A stretch of 64,000 nucleotides of DNA, from contig JAUJEA010000005.1 of the NCBI GenBank assembly GCA_030442035.1, forward strand, positions 1 to 64,000. Direction: 5' to 3'. Source of the DNA: Splendidivirga corallicola (GTDB taxonomy: Bacteria > Bacteroidota > Bacteroidia > Cytophagales > Cyclobacteriaceae). The notes beneath the pieces were generated by a model, which was given only the letters and a program-made list of their open reading frames with translations, searched no databases and was not told where the DNA came from. This document shows positions 47,380 through 58,031 of the stretch, piece after piece. A program made the position numbers and the translations under genes. Position 1 is the stretch's first letter. Each line of letters begins with the position of its first letter.

Positions 47380-47428
47380 CAAGCTTCATATAAGAAGCAA
47401 TTTTAGTACTAAACCGTAAATATAAAGA

Positions 47429-50050
47429 ATGTCGATTTCCACCAAGTACAATCCAAGGGAAGTAGAAGATAAATGGTACCAATACTGGACGGACAAAAAC
47501 TTTTTTCATTCAGAGCCAAATCCTGAGAAGGAAGCCTATACTATTGTTATCCCTCCCCCCAATGTTACAGGTGTTTTGCATATGGGCCACATGCTGAACA
47601 ACACCATTCAGGATGTTTTGGTAAGAAAGGCAAGAATGGAAGGGAAAGAAGCATGCTGGGTACCCGGTACCGATCACGCATCCATTGCTACTGAGGCCAA
47701 AGTGGTGGCCATGCTTAAAGAAAAAGGCATTGAAAAAAGTGATATAAGCAGAGAAGAATTCCTCAAATATTGCTGGGAATGGACAGAAAAATATGGAGGT
47801 ACTATTCTAAAGCAACTTAAAAAATTAGGTGCCTCTTGTGATTGGGACAGAACCCAATTCACAATGGATGAGGGATATTACAAAGCGGTCATCAAAGTAT
47901 TTGTTGATCTCTACAACAAAGGGTATATCTATCGTGGAATCCGAATGGTGAATTGGGACCCTCAGGGTAAAACTGCCCTGAGTGATGATGAAGTAATACA
48001 TAAGGAGGTCCAATCAAAATTATATCAGATCAGGTATCAAATTGAGGGCTCTGAAGATTATGTTACCATTGCTACCACACGTCCGGAAACTATTTTAGGT
48101 GACACCGCAGTTTGTATCAATCCTAAAGACGAAAGGTACAGACATCTTAAAGGGAAAAGAGCACTTGTTCCTTTGATCAATCGTTCCATACCCATCATCG
48201 AGGATGAATATGTTACCATGGAATTCGGAACAGGCTGTCTCAAGGTTACTCCTTCACATGATTTGAATGACTACGAGCTCGGAATAAAGCATAAGTTAGA
48301 ATCTATTGATATTCTCAACGATGATGGTACCCTCAATGAAAATGCACAGTTATATATCGGAAAGGATCGTTTCGTTGTAAGGGAGGAAATATCAAAAGAC
48401 CTGGACAAAGCAGGTCATCTTGTCAAAGTTGAGGACTATATAAATAATGTAGGTTTTTCCGAAAGGACCAATGCAGTGGTTGAACCAAAGCTATCTATGC
48501 AGTGGTTCCTGAAAATGGATGAGATTACCAAACCTGCTTTACATCATGTGATGAACGACGACATTCAATTACATCCACCTAAGTTTAAAAATATGTACAG
48601 GTCATGGATGGAGAATGTCCGTGACTGGTGTTTGTCCAGACAATTATGGTGGGGGCAAAGAATTCCTGCTTACTACTTACCGGATGGAAGTTTTGTTGTT
48701 GCCGAAACAGAAGAAGAAGCGCTAAAACTGGCTCAATCAAAAGTTCACGAGCTCACAATGTCTGACCTTAAACAAGAAGAAGACGTATTGGATACCTGGG
48801 CTTCATCCTGGCTATGGCCCATTGCTGTTTTTGACGGCATTAATAATCCGGATAACGAGCAAATTAAGTTTTATTACCCAACGTCAGATCTTGTAACTGC
48901 TCCTGAGATCCTGTTCTTCTGGGTAGCACGGATGATCATAGCCGGTTATGAGTATCAGGGTGAACTGCCTTTTAAAAATGTATATTTGACTGGAATCGTT
49001 AGAGACAAACAAGGGAGGAAAATGTCCAAATCACTTGGAAATTCTCCTGATCCACTGGATCTGATCTCTAAGTATGGTGCTGATGGTGTAAGGACAGGAA
49101 TGTTGTTCAGCTCACCTGCCGGCAATGATTTGTTATTTGATGAAAAACTTTGCGAGCAAGGAAGGAATTTTGCCAATAAGATCTGGAATGCATTCAGACT
49201 AATCAAAGGCTGGAAAGTTGATGGTAGTATCAACAATGGAAATAACAAAACCGCCATTGAATGGTTCGATGGAAGGTTTAATCAGGCCTTGAGTGAAATA
49301 GAGAATCATTTTTCAAAATTCAGGATATCCGATGCTTTGATGAGCATCTATAAATTGATCTGGGACGATTTCTGTTCTTGGTACCTGGAAATGATAAAAC
49401 CGGGTTTTGAACAACCCATTGATCAATCTACCTATGAAGCCACCATTAATTTTTTTGAGAAGCTTATGAAGGTACTTCATCCTTTTATGCCCTTCATCTC
49501 AGAAGAAATTTGGCATGAAATCAATGATAGGGAGGACTCCGATTGCATCATGGTAAGTGAATGGCCGAAAGTTCAGGCATTTGATAAATCATTCCTGGAA
49601 AAAGCGAATTTGAGTTTTGAGATAGTTTCAAATATCAGGAATCTGAGAAATGCCAAACAGATCTCTCCTAAAACGAGCTTGCCGTTGATCATCAAATCAG
49701 ACAATAAGGATCGATATGATGCCTTTGAACCGATCCTGGATAAATTGGCAAACCTTGAAGGCATTTCATATACTGAAACGAACGTTGATGGTGCATTAAG
49801 CTTCATCATCAAAGGAAATGAATTCTTTGTTCCTATTGAAGGTCAAATTGATGTGACAAAAGAAAAAGAACAAATTACAAGTGAACTGGAATATGCGAAA
49901 GGTTTCAGAACTTCAGTAAACAAAAAGCTTTCTAATGATCGATTTGTGAATAATGCTCCGGCACAAGTTGTAGAAAACGAAAGAAAGAAACTTGCCGATG
50001 CCGAAGCCAAAATCAAGGCACTCGAGGAGAGATTAAAAAGCCTTTCATAA
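47429..50050 (+). CDS. valS: Valine--tRNA ligase
   Basis: The 873-residue class I synthetase has the HIGH box as [13 protein letters not shown] (about 44-56), the editing domain with [15 protein letters not shown] and DHASIATE in the correct ValRS context, and the KMSKS loop as [14 protein letters not shown]. The C-terminal anticodon-binding helical domain is followed by a coiled-coil arm (from about 815) typical of ValRS. The ATG at 47429 gives the expected [20 protein letters not shown] start. Confidence 0.98.
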   Translation: MSISTKYNPREVEDKWYQYWTDKNFFHSEPNPEKEAYTIVIPPPNVTGVLHMGHMLNNTIQDVLVRKARMEGKEACWVPGTDHASIATEAKVVAMLKEKGIEKSDISREEFLKYCWEWTEKYGGTILKQLKKLGASCDWDRTQFTMDEGYYKAVIKVFVDLYNKGYIYRGIRMVNWDPQGKTALSDDEVIHKEVQSKLYQIRYQIEGSEDYVTIATTRPETILGDTAVCINPKDERYRHLKGKRALVPLINRSIPIIEDEYVTMEFGTGCLKVTPSHDLNDYELGIKHKLESIDILNDDGTLNENAQLYIGKDRFVVREEISKDLDKAGHLVKVEDYINNVGFSERTNAVVEPKLSMQWFLKMDEITKPALHHVMNDDIQLHPPKFKNMYRSWMENVRDWCLSRQLWWGQRIPAYYLPDGSFVVAETEEEALKLAQSKVHELTMSDLKQEEDVLDTWASSWLWPIAVFDGINNPDNEQIKFYYPTSDLVTAPEILFFWVARMIIAGYEYQGELPFKNVYLTGIVRDKQGRKMSKSLGNSPDPLDLISKYGADGVRTGMLFSSPAGNDLLFDEKLCEQGRNFANKIWNAFRLIKGWKVDGSINNGNNKTAIEWFDGRFNQALSEIENHFSKFRISDALMSIYKLIWDDFCSWYLEMIKPGFEQPIDQSTYEATINFFEKLMKVLHPFMPFISEEIWHEINDREDSDCIMVSEWPKVQAFDKSFLEKANLSFEIVSNIRNLRNAKQISPKTSLPLIIKSDNKDRYDAFEPILDKLANLEGISYTETNVDGALSFIIKGNEFFVPIEGQIDVTKEKEQITSELEYAKGFRTSVNKKLSNDRFVNNAPAQVVENERKKLADAEAKIKALEERLKSLS

Positions 50051-50102
50051 GTGCATGAGTTCGGATCAAGCGGAATTGTTATGGAGAAAGGTCATTGGTA
50101 TT

Positions 50103-50138
50103 GTGTTGAAGTGCTTAAGTGTTGAGGTGTTGAAGTTG
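50103..50138. repeat. 8-bp periodic degenerate tract
   Basis: Octamers GTGTTGAA, GTGCTTAA, GTGTTGAG, GTGTTGAA and a decayed GTTGAAAA are contiguous; this is the most regular tract in the window. Confidence 0.6.
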
Positions 50139-50302
50139 AAAAATATCTTAATCATCATAAAGGAAATTTATTTGAATAGAAGCTATTTTTTATTATGTGC
50201 TGGAGACCGGTAAGTGCCTGGTATACAAAAATAACGATCAGCAGCTTTTGTAACCTCTTACTGAAAAGTATTGATAATAATCACCTGAATAGCCGCATCA
50301 GG

Positions 50303-50334
50303 CTTTAAGTTTAACACTTAAATACTTTAACACT
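50303..50334. repeat. 8-bp periodic degenerate tract, opposite orientation
   Basis: Octamers CTTTAAGT, TTAACACT, TAAATACT and TTAACACT are contiguous; the complement reads GTGTTAA, GTATTTA and GTGTTAA in the same 8-bp phase. Confidence 0.5.
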
Positions 50335-50736
50335 CATTCCCAGGCAATATTGATTCTTTTATAATATTGTTAGTGCTTTGGGCATTGTCCATTGTATTGG
50401 GTTACTTATACGCCCAAGACAGAAATGAAGTGATAGACAGCCACCTTTAGATCACTTGCAAAGAGCATAAACACGAAGGGCTATCAAATGCAAAACAGCA
50501 TAGATAGCCCCAAACTGTAGTGTATATCTTTCCAAGCTGGGCAGTTTACGTGATCTTTACTCTATTGGTATACTGAAGTTTTCAACACTTAGAGCCTATA
50601 GTCTTTCTCATTTGGTAATAAAATCCCATCATATCGATTTACAACACAAAAAAGTCTCTCTCAAAAAGATCCAACAAACTATGGTACGGGGCAACAATAA
50701 AACATAAAAAGTTGCTTAGAATTCATACCAGAGTTA

Positions 50737-50883
50737 TGTCAAGCCTGCTTTATCCGACCAAGCCTTGTCCTTTTCCACCTACCAGCATTAAAAAATCTTT
50801 GCGTAGCTACGGCTATACGCATATTTTTCATCTTGGTCAGGGTAAAAAATAAAGGCGACTTAACCGAAACAGCAGGCTTGACA
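50737..50883. repeat. 147-bp nested palindromic element
   Basis: Outer arms TGTCAAGCCTGCT (50737-50749) and AGCAGGCTTGACA (50871-50883) are perfect complements. Inside them GACCAAG (50756-50762) pairs with CTTGGTC (50832-50838), and TGCGTA (50800-50805) pairs with TACGCA (50816-50821), flanked by A-run and T-run arms (50790-50796 and 50821-50828). The whole folds as a stacked hairpin. It begins 10 bases beyond the susD stop codon. It looks like a mobile REP/MITE-type unit or a strong RNA structure at the end of the operon. Confidence 0.6.
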
Positions 50884-50893
50884 CAAGCGACAC

Positions 50894-52693
50894 CTAGTAT
50901 CCGGGATTCTCCACAAGGTTAGGATTGTCCGCAATTCTTGAAAGACCAAGAGCATAGTAATAATTGCGCTCCGGATGTGATCTCAATCTTCCCTTGTCGC
51001 CATCTGATATTTGGATAGTGTACTGGCCTGCATCAAAATCGTAATCAAATCGCATTCTATGTCTCATTACAAGGTCTAATTCCTCAACTGCAATTCGCCA
51101 TCGCCTTAAATCCCAAAAAACCTGAGACTCAAAGGCCAGCTCCACTCTTCTTTCCTGCCGAATCTTATCTTCTGTGATCTCGGCAATAGAAAGTGCTGGC
51201 ATACCAGCTCGATCCCTTAGTTCATTCATTCGAGCCTGCATATCTCCATTGGGATCTGCTAAATAAAAAGCAGCCTCTACGTAATTGAGATATATCTCAC
51301 CAAGCCTGAAAATGATATAATCTGTACTGGACAGCTCGCCTGGTCCAGGCTCTGGAAGAGATTCATCCATTCTCTTCCTGATTTGAAGAGACGTAGGATT
51401 TCCGCCAGCATCAACATTACGAGATGGGGCTTTGGCCAACCAGCCATTCGAACCAGGAATAACGAATGTAGGGCTTTCAGATGTTTCTCTTAGACCAGTT
51501 TCTGGGTTCGTGAATGTCGTACTATGATGATAGAAAGTCAATTTGCCTCTTAAAGGCATGCCAGGGTAGGAAATAGAAGCACGCATCCGAGGATCTCTAT
51601 TTCCAAAATAATCTTCTGGATCGAATAAATTGGCTCCATCATATAACGTACGATCTATCTTGCCAGAACGACCATCCACAAAATCAAAGAGTTCCAGAGT
51701 TTCTAAGTATACGGGAAAATTTGAATTCCATTCATAGCCGAATCCGTCAGGGTGTGCAAATCGGTCCCAGTTGTGACCTTTTCCGGCCGTAGCATCAAAA
51801 TGTTCTGCGAAAATCACTTCCGGATTACCATTTTCATCAACAAAAAGATCTATAAAGTTTCTTACTTTATCATCTGGAAGTTTGTTATACAGGGCAAAAG
51901 GACCACTTGTTAATATCTCATTGGAAGCGTCTAATGATCGCTGATAATAAGAATTTGCCTCTGAAGCAGGAAACCCCAAGAGCCCGTCGAGTTGCTGGTT
52001 GCCAAAATTAGCAACGGAAGCGGCATATAGCATGGCTCTACTTTTTAAGGCCAGTGCAGCCCATCTTGAGACTCTTCCTAATTCCGTTGGTTGAGATGGT
52101 AAGATTACAGCAATTTCATCCATCTCTGAACCAATAAAATCATAAATTTCCTTCTCTGAATTCCGGGGCACCAATAATTCTTCATCGCTCGCATTTGAAG
52201 ATAAAGCGGTTGTTACCAAAGGAACACCTCCATATCTTTTAACCATCTCAAAATACGCCCACGCTCTCAGGAAGCGTGCTTCAGACGTGCGAACCGAAAT
52301 AAAATCTTCATTAAGACTGGTCGAAAGAGATAAACTTTCTATGAATACATTAGCTTCTCTTATTAGTTCATAAGGCCAATAATTTAGACTTCCGGCACCC
52401 TGCTCATTAAAAACAGGTCCTATTACACTTCCAAACGGACCTTGCCACGGAGCAAAATTTCTTGCCTCACCACCAAATGAGTTTATTAGATTTACATTAT
52501 TATCTGCAAATCCCCCCTTAAGTTGAAACAAGGACCGTTCATACAGATCTGCGAGAAACGCGTTAGCTAATGTCTCATCTTCAAAAACTACATCCTCAGT
52601 AATTATGTCATTTCTTGTTAATTCAAAAGGATCTTGACACGACGTGGTTAATGCCAGAATCAATATGTATATATATTTATATGTACTTTTCAT
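50894..52693 (-). CDS. RagB/SusD family nutrient-uptake outer-membrane lipoprotein
   Basis: The lipoprotein signal ends at C19 (LALTTSCQDPF). The 599-residue mature protein has the SusD pattern: an N-terminal TPR-like part with WPYELIREANVFIESL and FLRAWAYFEMVKRYGGVPLV, and the C-terminal SusD_RagB part with YIIFRLGEIYLNYVEAA, RQERRVELAFESQVFWDLRR and the final NPNLVENPGY. SusD caps the SusC transporter and binds the oligomeric substrate at the surface. It lies 19 bases after susC and is last in the operon. Confidence 0.95.
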   Translation of the reverse strand: MKSTYKYIYILILALTTSCQDPFELTRNDIITEDVVFEDETLANAFLADLYERSLFQLKGGFADNNVNLINSFGGEARNFAPWQGPFGSVIGPVFNEQGAGSLNYWPYELIREANVFIESLSLSTSLNEDFISVRTSEARFLRAWAYFEMVKRYGGVPLVTTALSSNASDEELLVPRNSEKEIYDFIGSEMDEIAVILPSQPTELGRVSRWAALALKSRAMLYAASVANFGNQQLDGLLGFPASEANSYYQRSLDASNEILTSGPFALYNKLPDDKVRNFIDLFVDENGNPEVIFAEHFDATAGKGHNWDRFAHPDGFGYEWNSNFPVYLETLELFDFVDGRSGKIDRTLYDGANLFDPEDYFGNRDPRMRASISYPGMPLRGKLTFYHHSTTFTNPETGLRETSESPTFVIPGSNGWLAKAPSRNVDAGGNPTSLQIRKRMDESLPEPGPGELSSTDYIIFRLGEIYLNYVEAAFYLADPNGDMQARMNELRDRAGMPALSIAEITEDKIRQERRVELAFESQVFWDLRRWRIAVEELDLVMRHRMRFDYDFDAGQYTIQISDGDKGRLRSHPERNYYYALGLSRIADNPNLVENPGY

Positions 52694-52712
52694 ATGTCAA
52701 ATCAATTAAAAG

Positions 52713-55700
52713 TTAAAAAGTGGCTCTTACTCCAAAAGTATAATTTCGATGCAGGGGATAAGTTCTCTGCGTGTCAGGTCCCCCTGGACGACTTGTGGCC
52801 TCTGGATCAAAAGCATTTTTGTAAATGCCCAAATTGGATAGTGTAAATAAGTTCTCTGCTGCCAGATAAACTTGTATTCTGTCCATTCCTATTTTTGAAG
52901 TGACAGTAGTCGGAATATTATATGCTAGATTGATGTTCTTTAGCCTTAAATAAGTAACATCTCTTCTCCAAAAGTCTGAACTCCTCTCATTGTTAGGACT
53001 AACTGTAGTACCTGCAGCAGGCAACTGCGCATTAGGGTTGATGTTTACACCTGGATTATTAGGATCAGGCTGCCATCTATATTTGTAATGATAATCAAAT
53101 GGAACAGAGGAATTTGAAAACATAGTGCGCGCACTTCCATTGATGTCTATACTAAATCTGGAAGCTCCTTGAAACAAAACACCCAGGCTAAAATTCTTGT
53201 AAGTCGCACTAATGTTCAAACCATAAAGCAACTCAGGTAACCTGCTATCGAAAGCAATCACTCTTTGATCTCTGAAGTTGATTGTATCGTTTCCATCTAA
53301 ATCTAGATATCGGATATCCCCGGGTCGAATTGTACTGTTTCGTTCAGTAGCGCTGGCTTCATCCTGGGCGACCGGATGGCTCTCAATTTCTTCCTGACTC
53401 ATGAAAATCCCATCAGATACATAACCAAAAAATCTATTGATCCACTGACCTTCACGGCCAGATATTCTTTGCTGATCCGGATCAGTAAATACCTCTTGAT
53501 CAAAGACATCCTCCCATTTGGCCCTTACGAAGGTCACATTAGGTGACACTACTAATCGGAAATCCCCAAATACTTGCTGATAGGTAAGCTTGAGCTCTAT
53601 ACCTCTATTGCTTAGACTATTCAAGTTTTCAAGAGGCAATTCTGCACCAAATGTTGAAGGAGCCCCCTGGCTGTTTCTAACCAAAATACCATTTCTTTTT
53701 CTATAGAAATAATCGGCTTCAAAACTCAATTTGCCATCCAGAAATTCTGCTTCTACTCCAAAATTGTAGGTATTGGCAACTTCCCATGAGAGTAGCGGAT
53801 TTGCAAGTCCCAATGTTCGAATACCAGGAGTTAGAGCCCCTCCTAGTAGATATCCTGGAATGTTATTGGCTGTATATCCGGCTAAGTAGTCAAATCCATT
53901 TATCCCATTTGCTCTATCGTCCCCTAGTTGAGTATATGATAACCTCAACTTGAGGAAATCAATCAAATTACTATTTTGCAGGAAACCTTCCTCTGAGAGT
54001 ACCCAGCCTAAAGAAACGCTTGGGAAATAACCCCATCTTTTTTCGGGCGAAAATAAAACATTACCATCAGCTCTAAGTGTGGCTTCTACCAATAGCTTAT
54101 CTTTATATCTGTAGTTGAATCTTGAAACGAAGCTTTTTCTTCCAATATCCGCGCTAGATCTCCCATCTGTTGCATCCATATCCTGTGAAGCGTTAAAAAT
54201 TTCCGGAACATCCGTTGATAGTAGATTGGTCCTGCTTGCTCTGATAAAACTAGCTGTTCTTCTGATCTGCTCTCCCAGAACTAAGAATTTGAAATCGTGA
54301 TCTCCTACTGATTTTTCATAATCAAGAGCGAGTAGCGGGTATACCTGGGATCTTCTAAATTCCTCATCACTAATTGCAGTAGATGCAAAACGGCTCCCCT
54401 GATCAATATACTCTCCTGTCCCCGGATCAAATTGGAAAACTTGATAATTGAACTGAGATATTTTTCTTGATCGGTTCAGTTGCACAACATTCAATTCAGT
54501 TCTTATGCTTAGGCCTTCAATTCCAGGTATTTGATATCGAAGACCAAGCTTGCCCGTAAGTGTATTGTCTATTCTTGTATCGAATCCCATTAGATCCCGA
54601 TCAGTGCGTGCCACAGGATTTCTTTGTGAGAACCCCGAAAAAGCTACACCCACACTTGGGTCGGGTAAAGATGTTGGGTGTATAGGAGCCGCAGTAGTTA
54701 GGTCATTGAATATTTCACTCAGACCGCCTGTTGGGTAATCTCGTTTATCGCGTCGGTAGGCAAGGTCCAGATTGAAACTTAAGTTTTGGTTTAAATCAAT
54801 GTCCAGGTTAGTTCGAACATTTCTTCTTTCATAGTCGTGATCTCTTGCTGTAAAAAAGCTTTCCTGATCTGTAGTTCCAACAGAAGCAAAATATCTTACC
54901 GATTCGGAACCTCCGGATATCTTTAAGCTATGCTGCTGCATTGGAGCAAAGTTGTCTATTAGCGCATCTACCCAATCTCCTCCCTCATAACCCGGATCAC
55001 CGTTGCGGTACTTTTCTAAATCATCGGCACTGAACTGGGTATCAAAATCGCCAACTTCATTAAAATCCGCTTCACGCACCAACTCAACAAATTCAGCAGC
55101 ATTAACTCGTTTCTGAAATGCAGTTGCCGTCTGAAAAGTCCAAGAGCCGTCGTAAGTGATTGTTGACTTTTCTTTTGATCCTCTTTTTGTGGTAACAAGA
55201 ATAACCCCATTGGCTGCTCTTGCTCCGTATACAGCAGCCGCTGCATCCTTTAATACCGAAATAGTTTCTATATCATTAGGATCAGTTCTGGACAACCCAT
55301 CTTCTATTTCGATACCATCAACCAAAACCAATGGTTGACCAAACCCCCGAATACTGAGATTTGAATTGTCAGAGCCAGGAAGTCCCGAACCTTGTTTGGC
55401 CACAACTCCAGGCAATCGTCCAGATATCAGATTTGACGTATTTGCTGTGGGTACCTGGGTCAGATCATCACTGCTTACAGTACTTACTGAACCGGTAAGG
55501 TTTGATTTCTTCTCGACACCATACCCTACTACCACCACTTCCTCCAGGCTCTGAAGATCGTAAATCAATACAATCTTTAACGGTGATGCCGAATTGGCCG
55601 TTACCTCAACAGCATGGTAACCTATGTAGGAGATCACCAGCACAGAATTTTCGTCCGATACGGTTAAGGAGAATTTACCCTCGCCATCTGTGATGGTACC

Positions 55701-56165
55701 ATTGGACGTACCTTTTTCCTGAACAGTAGCTCCTGGCAATGGTTCGCCTTCATCGTCTGTTACCACTCCGGTAACATTATATGCCTCCTGTACAACAACT
55801 TCAACAGCGGGTTTTGATTTTACCAGAATGTCATTATTGATCCTTTTGAATTCCAGTTCTAACTTTTGTGAGATTTTCCTCAGAACATTTCCAAGGCTTT
55901 CTTTCCTGACTTTCAGGGAAACGTGCTTTCCATTCACCAAATTTTCATCATAAATAAACCTGAAATTGGTTTTTTCACTGATCAGGCGAAATGTGGCAGG
56001 CAAATCTTTTCCTTTGACATTAAGACTAAGATAGATGTCTTCTATACTTTTCTGAGCACTGGATGGACTAGCTGTTGATACTGAAAGCAGTACAGTCTGA
56101 GCATAGAAAATAATCAGTGCGATCCTTGACATTTTTACAATTGATCTTCGTATTTTTGTATTCAT
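52713..56165 (-). CDS. SusC/RagA family TonB-linked outer-membrane transporter
   Basis: The 1150-residue protein has a signal peptide, then an STN (secretin/TonB short N-terminal) domain (about 48-118) that interacts with the FecR anti-sigma. A carboxypeptidase-like domain (about 130-200, GVVTDDEGEPLPGATVQEKG) and the junction LEEVVVVGYGVEKKSNLTGS follow. The plug contains VLKDAAAAVYGARAANGVIL, and the 22-strand barrel ends in RNYTFGVRATF. The STN domain shows that this transporter also signals. The substrate is unknown; no glycoside hydrolase, lyase or peptidase is encoded alongside. Confidence 0.96.
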   Translation of the reverse strand: MNTKIRRSIVKMSRIALIIFYAQTVLLSVSTASPSSAQKSIEDIYLSLNVKGKDLPATFRLISEKTNFRFIYDENLVNGKHVSLKVRKESLGNVLRKISQKLELEFKRINNDILVKSKPAVEVVVQEAYNVTGVVTDDEGEPLPGATVQEKGTSNGTITDGEGKFSLTVSDENSVLVISYIGYHAVEVTANSASPLKIVLIYDLQSLEEVVVVGYGVEKKSNLTGSVSTVSSDDLTQVPTANTSNLISGRLPGVVAKQGSGLPGSDNSNLSIRGFGQPLVLVDGIEIEDGLSRTDPNDIETISVLKDAAAAVYGARAANGVILVTTKRGSKEKSTITYDGSWTFQTATAFQKRVNAAEFVELVREADFNEVGDFDTQFSADDLEKYRNGDPGYEGGDWVDALIDNFAPMQQHSLKISGGSESVRYFASVGTTDQESFFTARDHDYERRNVRTNLDIDLNQNLSFNLDLAYRRDKRDYPTGGLSEIFNDLTTAAPIHPTSLPDPSVGVAFSGFSQRNPVARTDRDLMGFDTRIDNTLTGKLGLRYQIPGIEGLSIRTELNVVQLNRSRKISQFNYQVFQFDPGTGEYIDQGSRFASTAISDEEFRRSQVYPLLALDYEKSVGDHDFKFLVLGEQIRRTASFIRASRTNLLSTDVPEIFNASQDMDATDGRSSADIGRKSFVSRFNYRYKDKLLVEATLRADGNVLFSPEKRWGYFPSVSLGWVLSEEGFLQNSNLIDFLKLRLSYTQLGDDRANGINGFDYLAGYTANNIPGYLLGGALTPGIRTLGLANPLLSWEVANTYNFGVEAEFLDGKLSFEADYFYRKRNGILVRNSQGAPSTFGAELPLENLNSLSNRGIELKLTYQQVFGDFRLVVSPNVTFVRAKWEDVFDQEVFTDPDQQRISGREGQWINRFFGYVSDGIFMSQEEIESHPVAQDEASATERNSTIRPGDIRYLDLDGNDTINFRDQRVIAFDSRLPELLYGLNISATYKNFSLGVLFQGASRFSIDINGSARTMFSNSSVPFDYHYKYRWQPDPNNPGVNINPNAQLPAAGTTVSPNNERSSDFWRRDVTYLRLKNINLAYNIPTTVTSKIGMDRIQVYLAAENLFTLSNLGIYKNAFDPEATSRPGGPDTQRTYPLHRNYTFGVRATF

Positions 56166-56254
56166 ATCATAATGGTTTGTTTAGTAAACATTCAAATCAT
56201 TAACATTCGGAGGTGTTCAACTTCTTTGGCGAGGGGTGAACACCTCCATAGTTA

Positions 56255-57274
56255 TTACTGTTTTAGTATTAGAATTTCCTTCCCATTTTTTTCATACTTT
56301 ATGTTTAAAGAATAGGTCAATGCATTTAATATATATTCCAGACTTTTATTGTCAAATCTTGCATTGAGCTTACCATAATCCGAGACCCTACCTTCCATTT
56401 CAATGGTTACGCCATACCAGGATTCAATGCGCTTAATTACCTCAGTTATTTCAGCAGACTGGAATACTAAGATACCATGTACCCATGCTATGTCTCTATC
56501 ATAATCCAGGTGTGACTTTTCAAGTTTCCCTGAGCCGGATTTATATCGAGCAGTCTGGTTCGGTAATAAGTCCATTGAGTGGCCATTAGCCTCCACTCTT
56601 ACCTTACCTGACACCAGAGCTACATCTACGTTTTGATTTTCCTTCATAGTAACAACAAAAGAGGTTCCGAATACGGAGGTCGTAAGTTTACCTGTTTCTA
56701 CTATAAAAGCTTTTTCAGGATCTTTGTATACATCAAAAAAAGCATTCCCAATCAGTTTTATCCTGCGTGTTTCGGCATTAAAGGAACTTGGATACTCAAT
56801 ACGACTTCTCGGACCTAGTTTTACTTCTGACCCATCAGGCAGAAATATTCTTGATGTCCTACCAGCAGGATTACTTTTTACAACTAGCTGTGGCACAGTC
56901 ACAGTTGACTCCTCAAATTGACTGAAATACCAAATTCCCAAACTCAAGAGCACAATGATGGAAGCAGCAATGGAATAATAGGCCTTACCTCGTTCCCTCT
57001 TCTCGAATAACCTCCAGTGACTATCACTTTTACGGTTTTCCAGTACCTGTTCAAATATCTTATCCTTTTCCTTTGAGTCTACTTTATATTCAGGTTCTTT
57101 GATCTTTATAGATAAAATATATTCCTTCGCCAAAACAATTTTCTCCCGATGTTCAGGGTGATGCTCCAGCCAACTTGTCCAAAAATAGTTAGATTCCTCA
57201 GTTGGTTGTAGCACCCACTCGACGAACTGCTCATCCCTCAAAAAATCTTCGAATTCAAAATTATCGTATTTCAT
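56255..57274 (-). CDS. FecR family anti-sigma factor
   Basis: The 339-residue protein has a cytoplasmic N-terminal part, a transmembrane helix at about 98-117 (IAASIIVLLSLGIWYF), a FecR domain (NPAGRTSRIFLPDGSEVKLG and onwards) and a C-terminal DUF4974 domain (VFQSAEITEVIKRIESWYGV) that contacts the STN domain of SusC. It lies between the sigma gene and susC, 89 bases upstream of the latter. It should hold the sigma factor inactive until SusC binds its ligand. Confidence 0.95.
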   Translation of the reverse strand: MKYDNFEFEDFLRDEQFVEWVLQPTEESNYFWTSWLEHHPEHREKIVLAKEYILSIKIKEPEYKVDSKEKDKIFEQVLENRKSDSHWRLFEKRERGKAYYSIAASIIVLLSLGIWYFSQFEESTVTVPQLVVKSNPAGRTSRIFLPDGSEVKLGPRSRIEYPSSFNAETRRIKLIGNAFFDVYKDPEKAFIVETGKLTTSVFGTSFVVTMKENQNVDVALVSGKVRVEANGHSMDLLPNQTARYKSGSGKLEKSHLDYDRDIAWVHGILVFQSAEITEVIKRIESWYGVTIEMEGRVSDYGKLNARFDNKSLEYILNALTYSLNIKYEKNGKEILILKQ

Positions 57275-57380
57275 ATGATGCCTATGGCATTGCGTTATAA
57301 CTATATATGCTCAACGATGTCTGAATGACACCTCCATTCTGAAGATTTTTTTTAAATAAAGGATAAAAGGATGCTGGCAG

Positions 57381-58031
57381 CTATCCCTCAAATTGACGTT
57401 TCAGGGACTTGATGGCCTTGTAGAGAAGATTTCTTGCTGATTTTGCACTTCTTAATTTCATGATTGCTGCAATCTCCTTATATGAGAACCCCTGATAGTA
57501 AAAGTAATATATACATTCTTTCTGACGCGGTGCAATTTCGTTCATGATCTTTGATAATTTGCTACGCCTATCGGATTCCAGTTGATGGTTGATCAGTCTG
57601 AATTCATGTGATACTTCAAATTTCAGTAGGGATATATGTTTGTCTGCCAATGATACATAAGCCTGGCTTTTCCGGATGTATTTTGCCAGTTTCCATTTCA
57701 GGCCTTTCAGAAGATAGAATTTAATAGAGTCAGTATCCGAAAGGTTTTTGCTTCTTCTGAGATCTACAAAAAGATCCTGGATGCAATCTTTGATAAGTTC
57801 TCTGTCATGGGTAAAGATATGACCGTAAGAAACCATAATATCAAAAAAATTATTGTAAATGATACTAAATGCTCCTTCATGTCCTTTTTTAAACATCTGC
57901 CAGAGCTCAAGATCTGAATATCTGTTTCCGCTCTCCTTGTTTTCAGGTTGATGCAGCTTATTGCTAAATTTTTCCGGATTAGTTTCTGCTGTGATCAATT
58001 TATCGGTTTTAATCACGTAATGTAATTTCAA
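57381..58031 (-). CDS. ECF RNA polymerase sigma factor of the SusCD operon
   Basis: The 216-residue sigma factor has an N-terminal extension of about 40 residues, region 2 from ELWQMFKKGHEGAFSIIY to LIKDCIQDLFVDLRRSKN, and region 4 with IAPRQKECIYYFYYQGFSYK followed by EIAAIMKLRSAKSARNLLY. Sequence style matches the Bacteroidota FecI-like group that pairs with FecR/SusC. Order sigma-FecR-SusC-SusD on one strand makes a trans-envelope signalling unit. Confidence 0.93.
   Translation of the reverse strand: MKLHYVIKTDKLITAETNPEKFSNKLHQPENKESGNRYSDLELWQMFKKGHEGAFSIIYNNFFDIMVSYGHIFTHDRELIKDCIQDLFVDLRRSKNLSDTDSIKFYLLKGLKWKLAKYIRKSQAYVSLADKHISLLKFEVSHEFRLINHQLESDRRSKLSKIMNEIAPRQKECIYYFYYQGFSYKEIAAIMKLRSAKSARNLLYKAIKSLKRQFEG

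Larger units (their letters stand above)
50051..50736. other. Intergenic region with two octamer tracts and a hairpin
   Basis: No gene was found. The stretch contains 8-bp periodic tracts at 50103-50138 and 50303-50334 and an 8-bp perfect stem GGGCTATC/GATAGCCC (50478-50485 with 50503-50510). It leads into the nested palindrome at 50737-50883. Confidence 0.45.
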
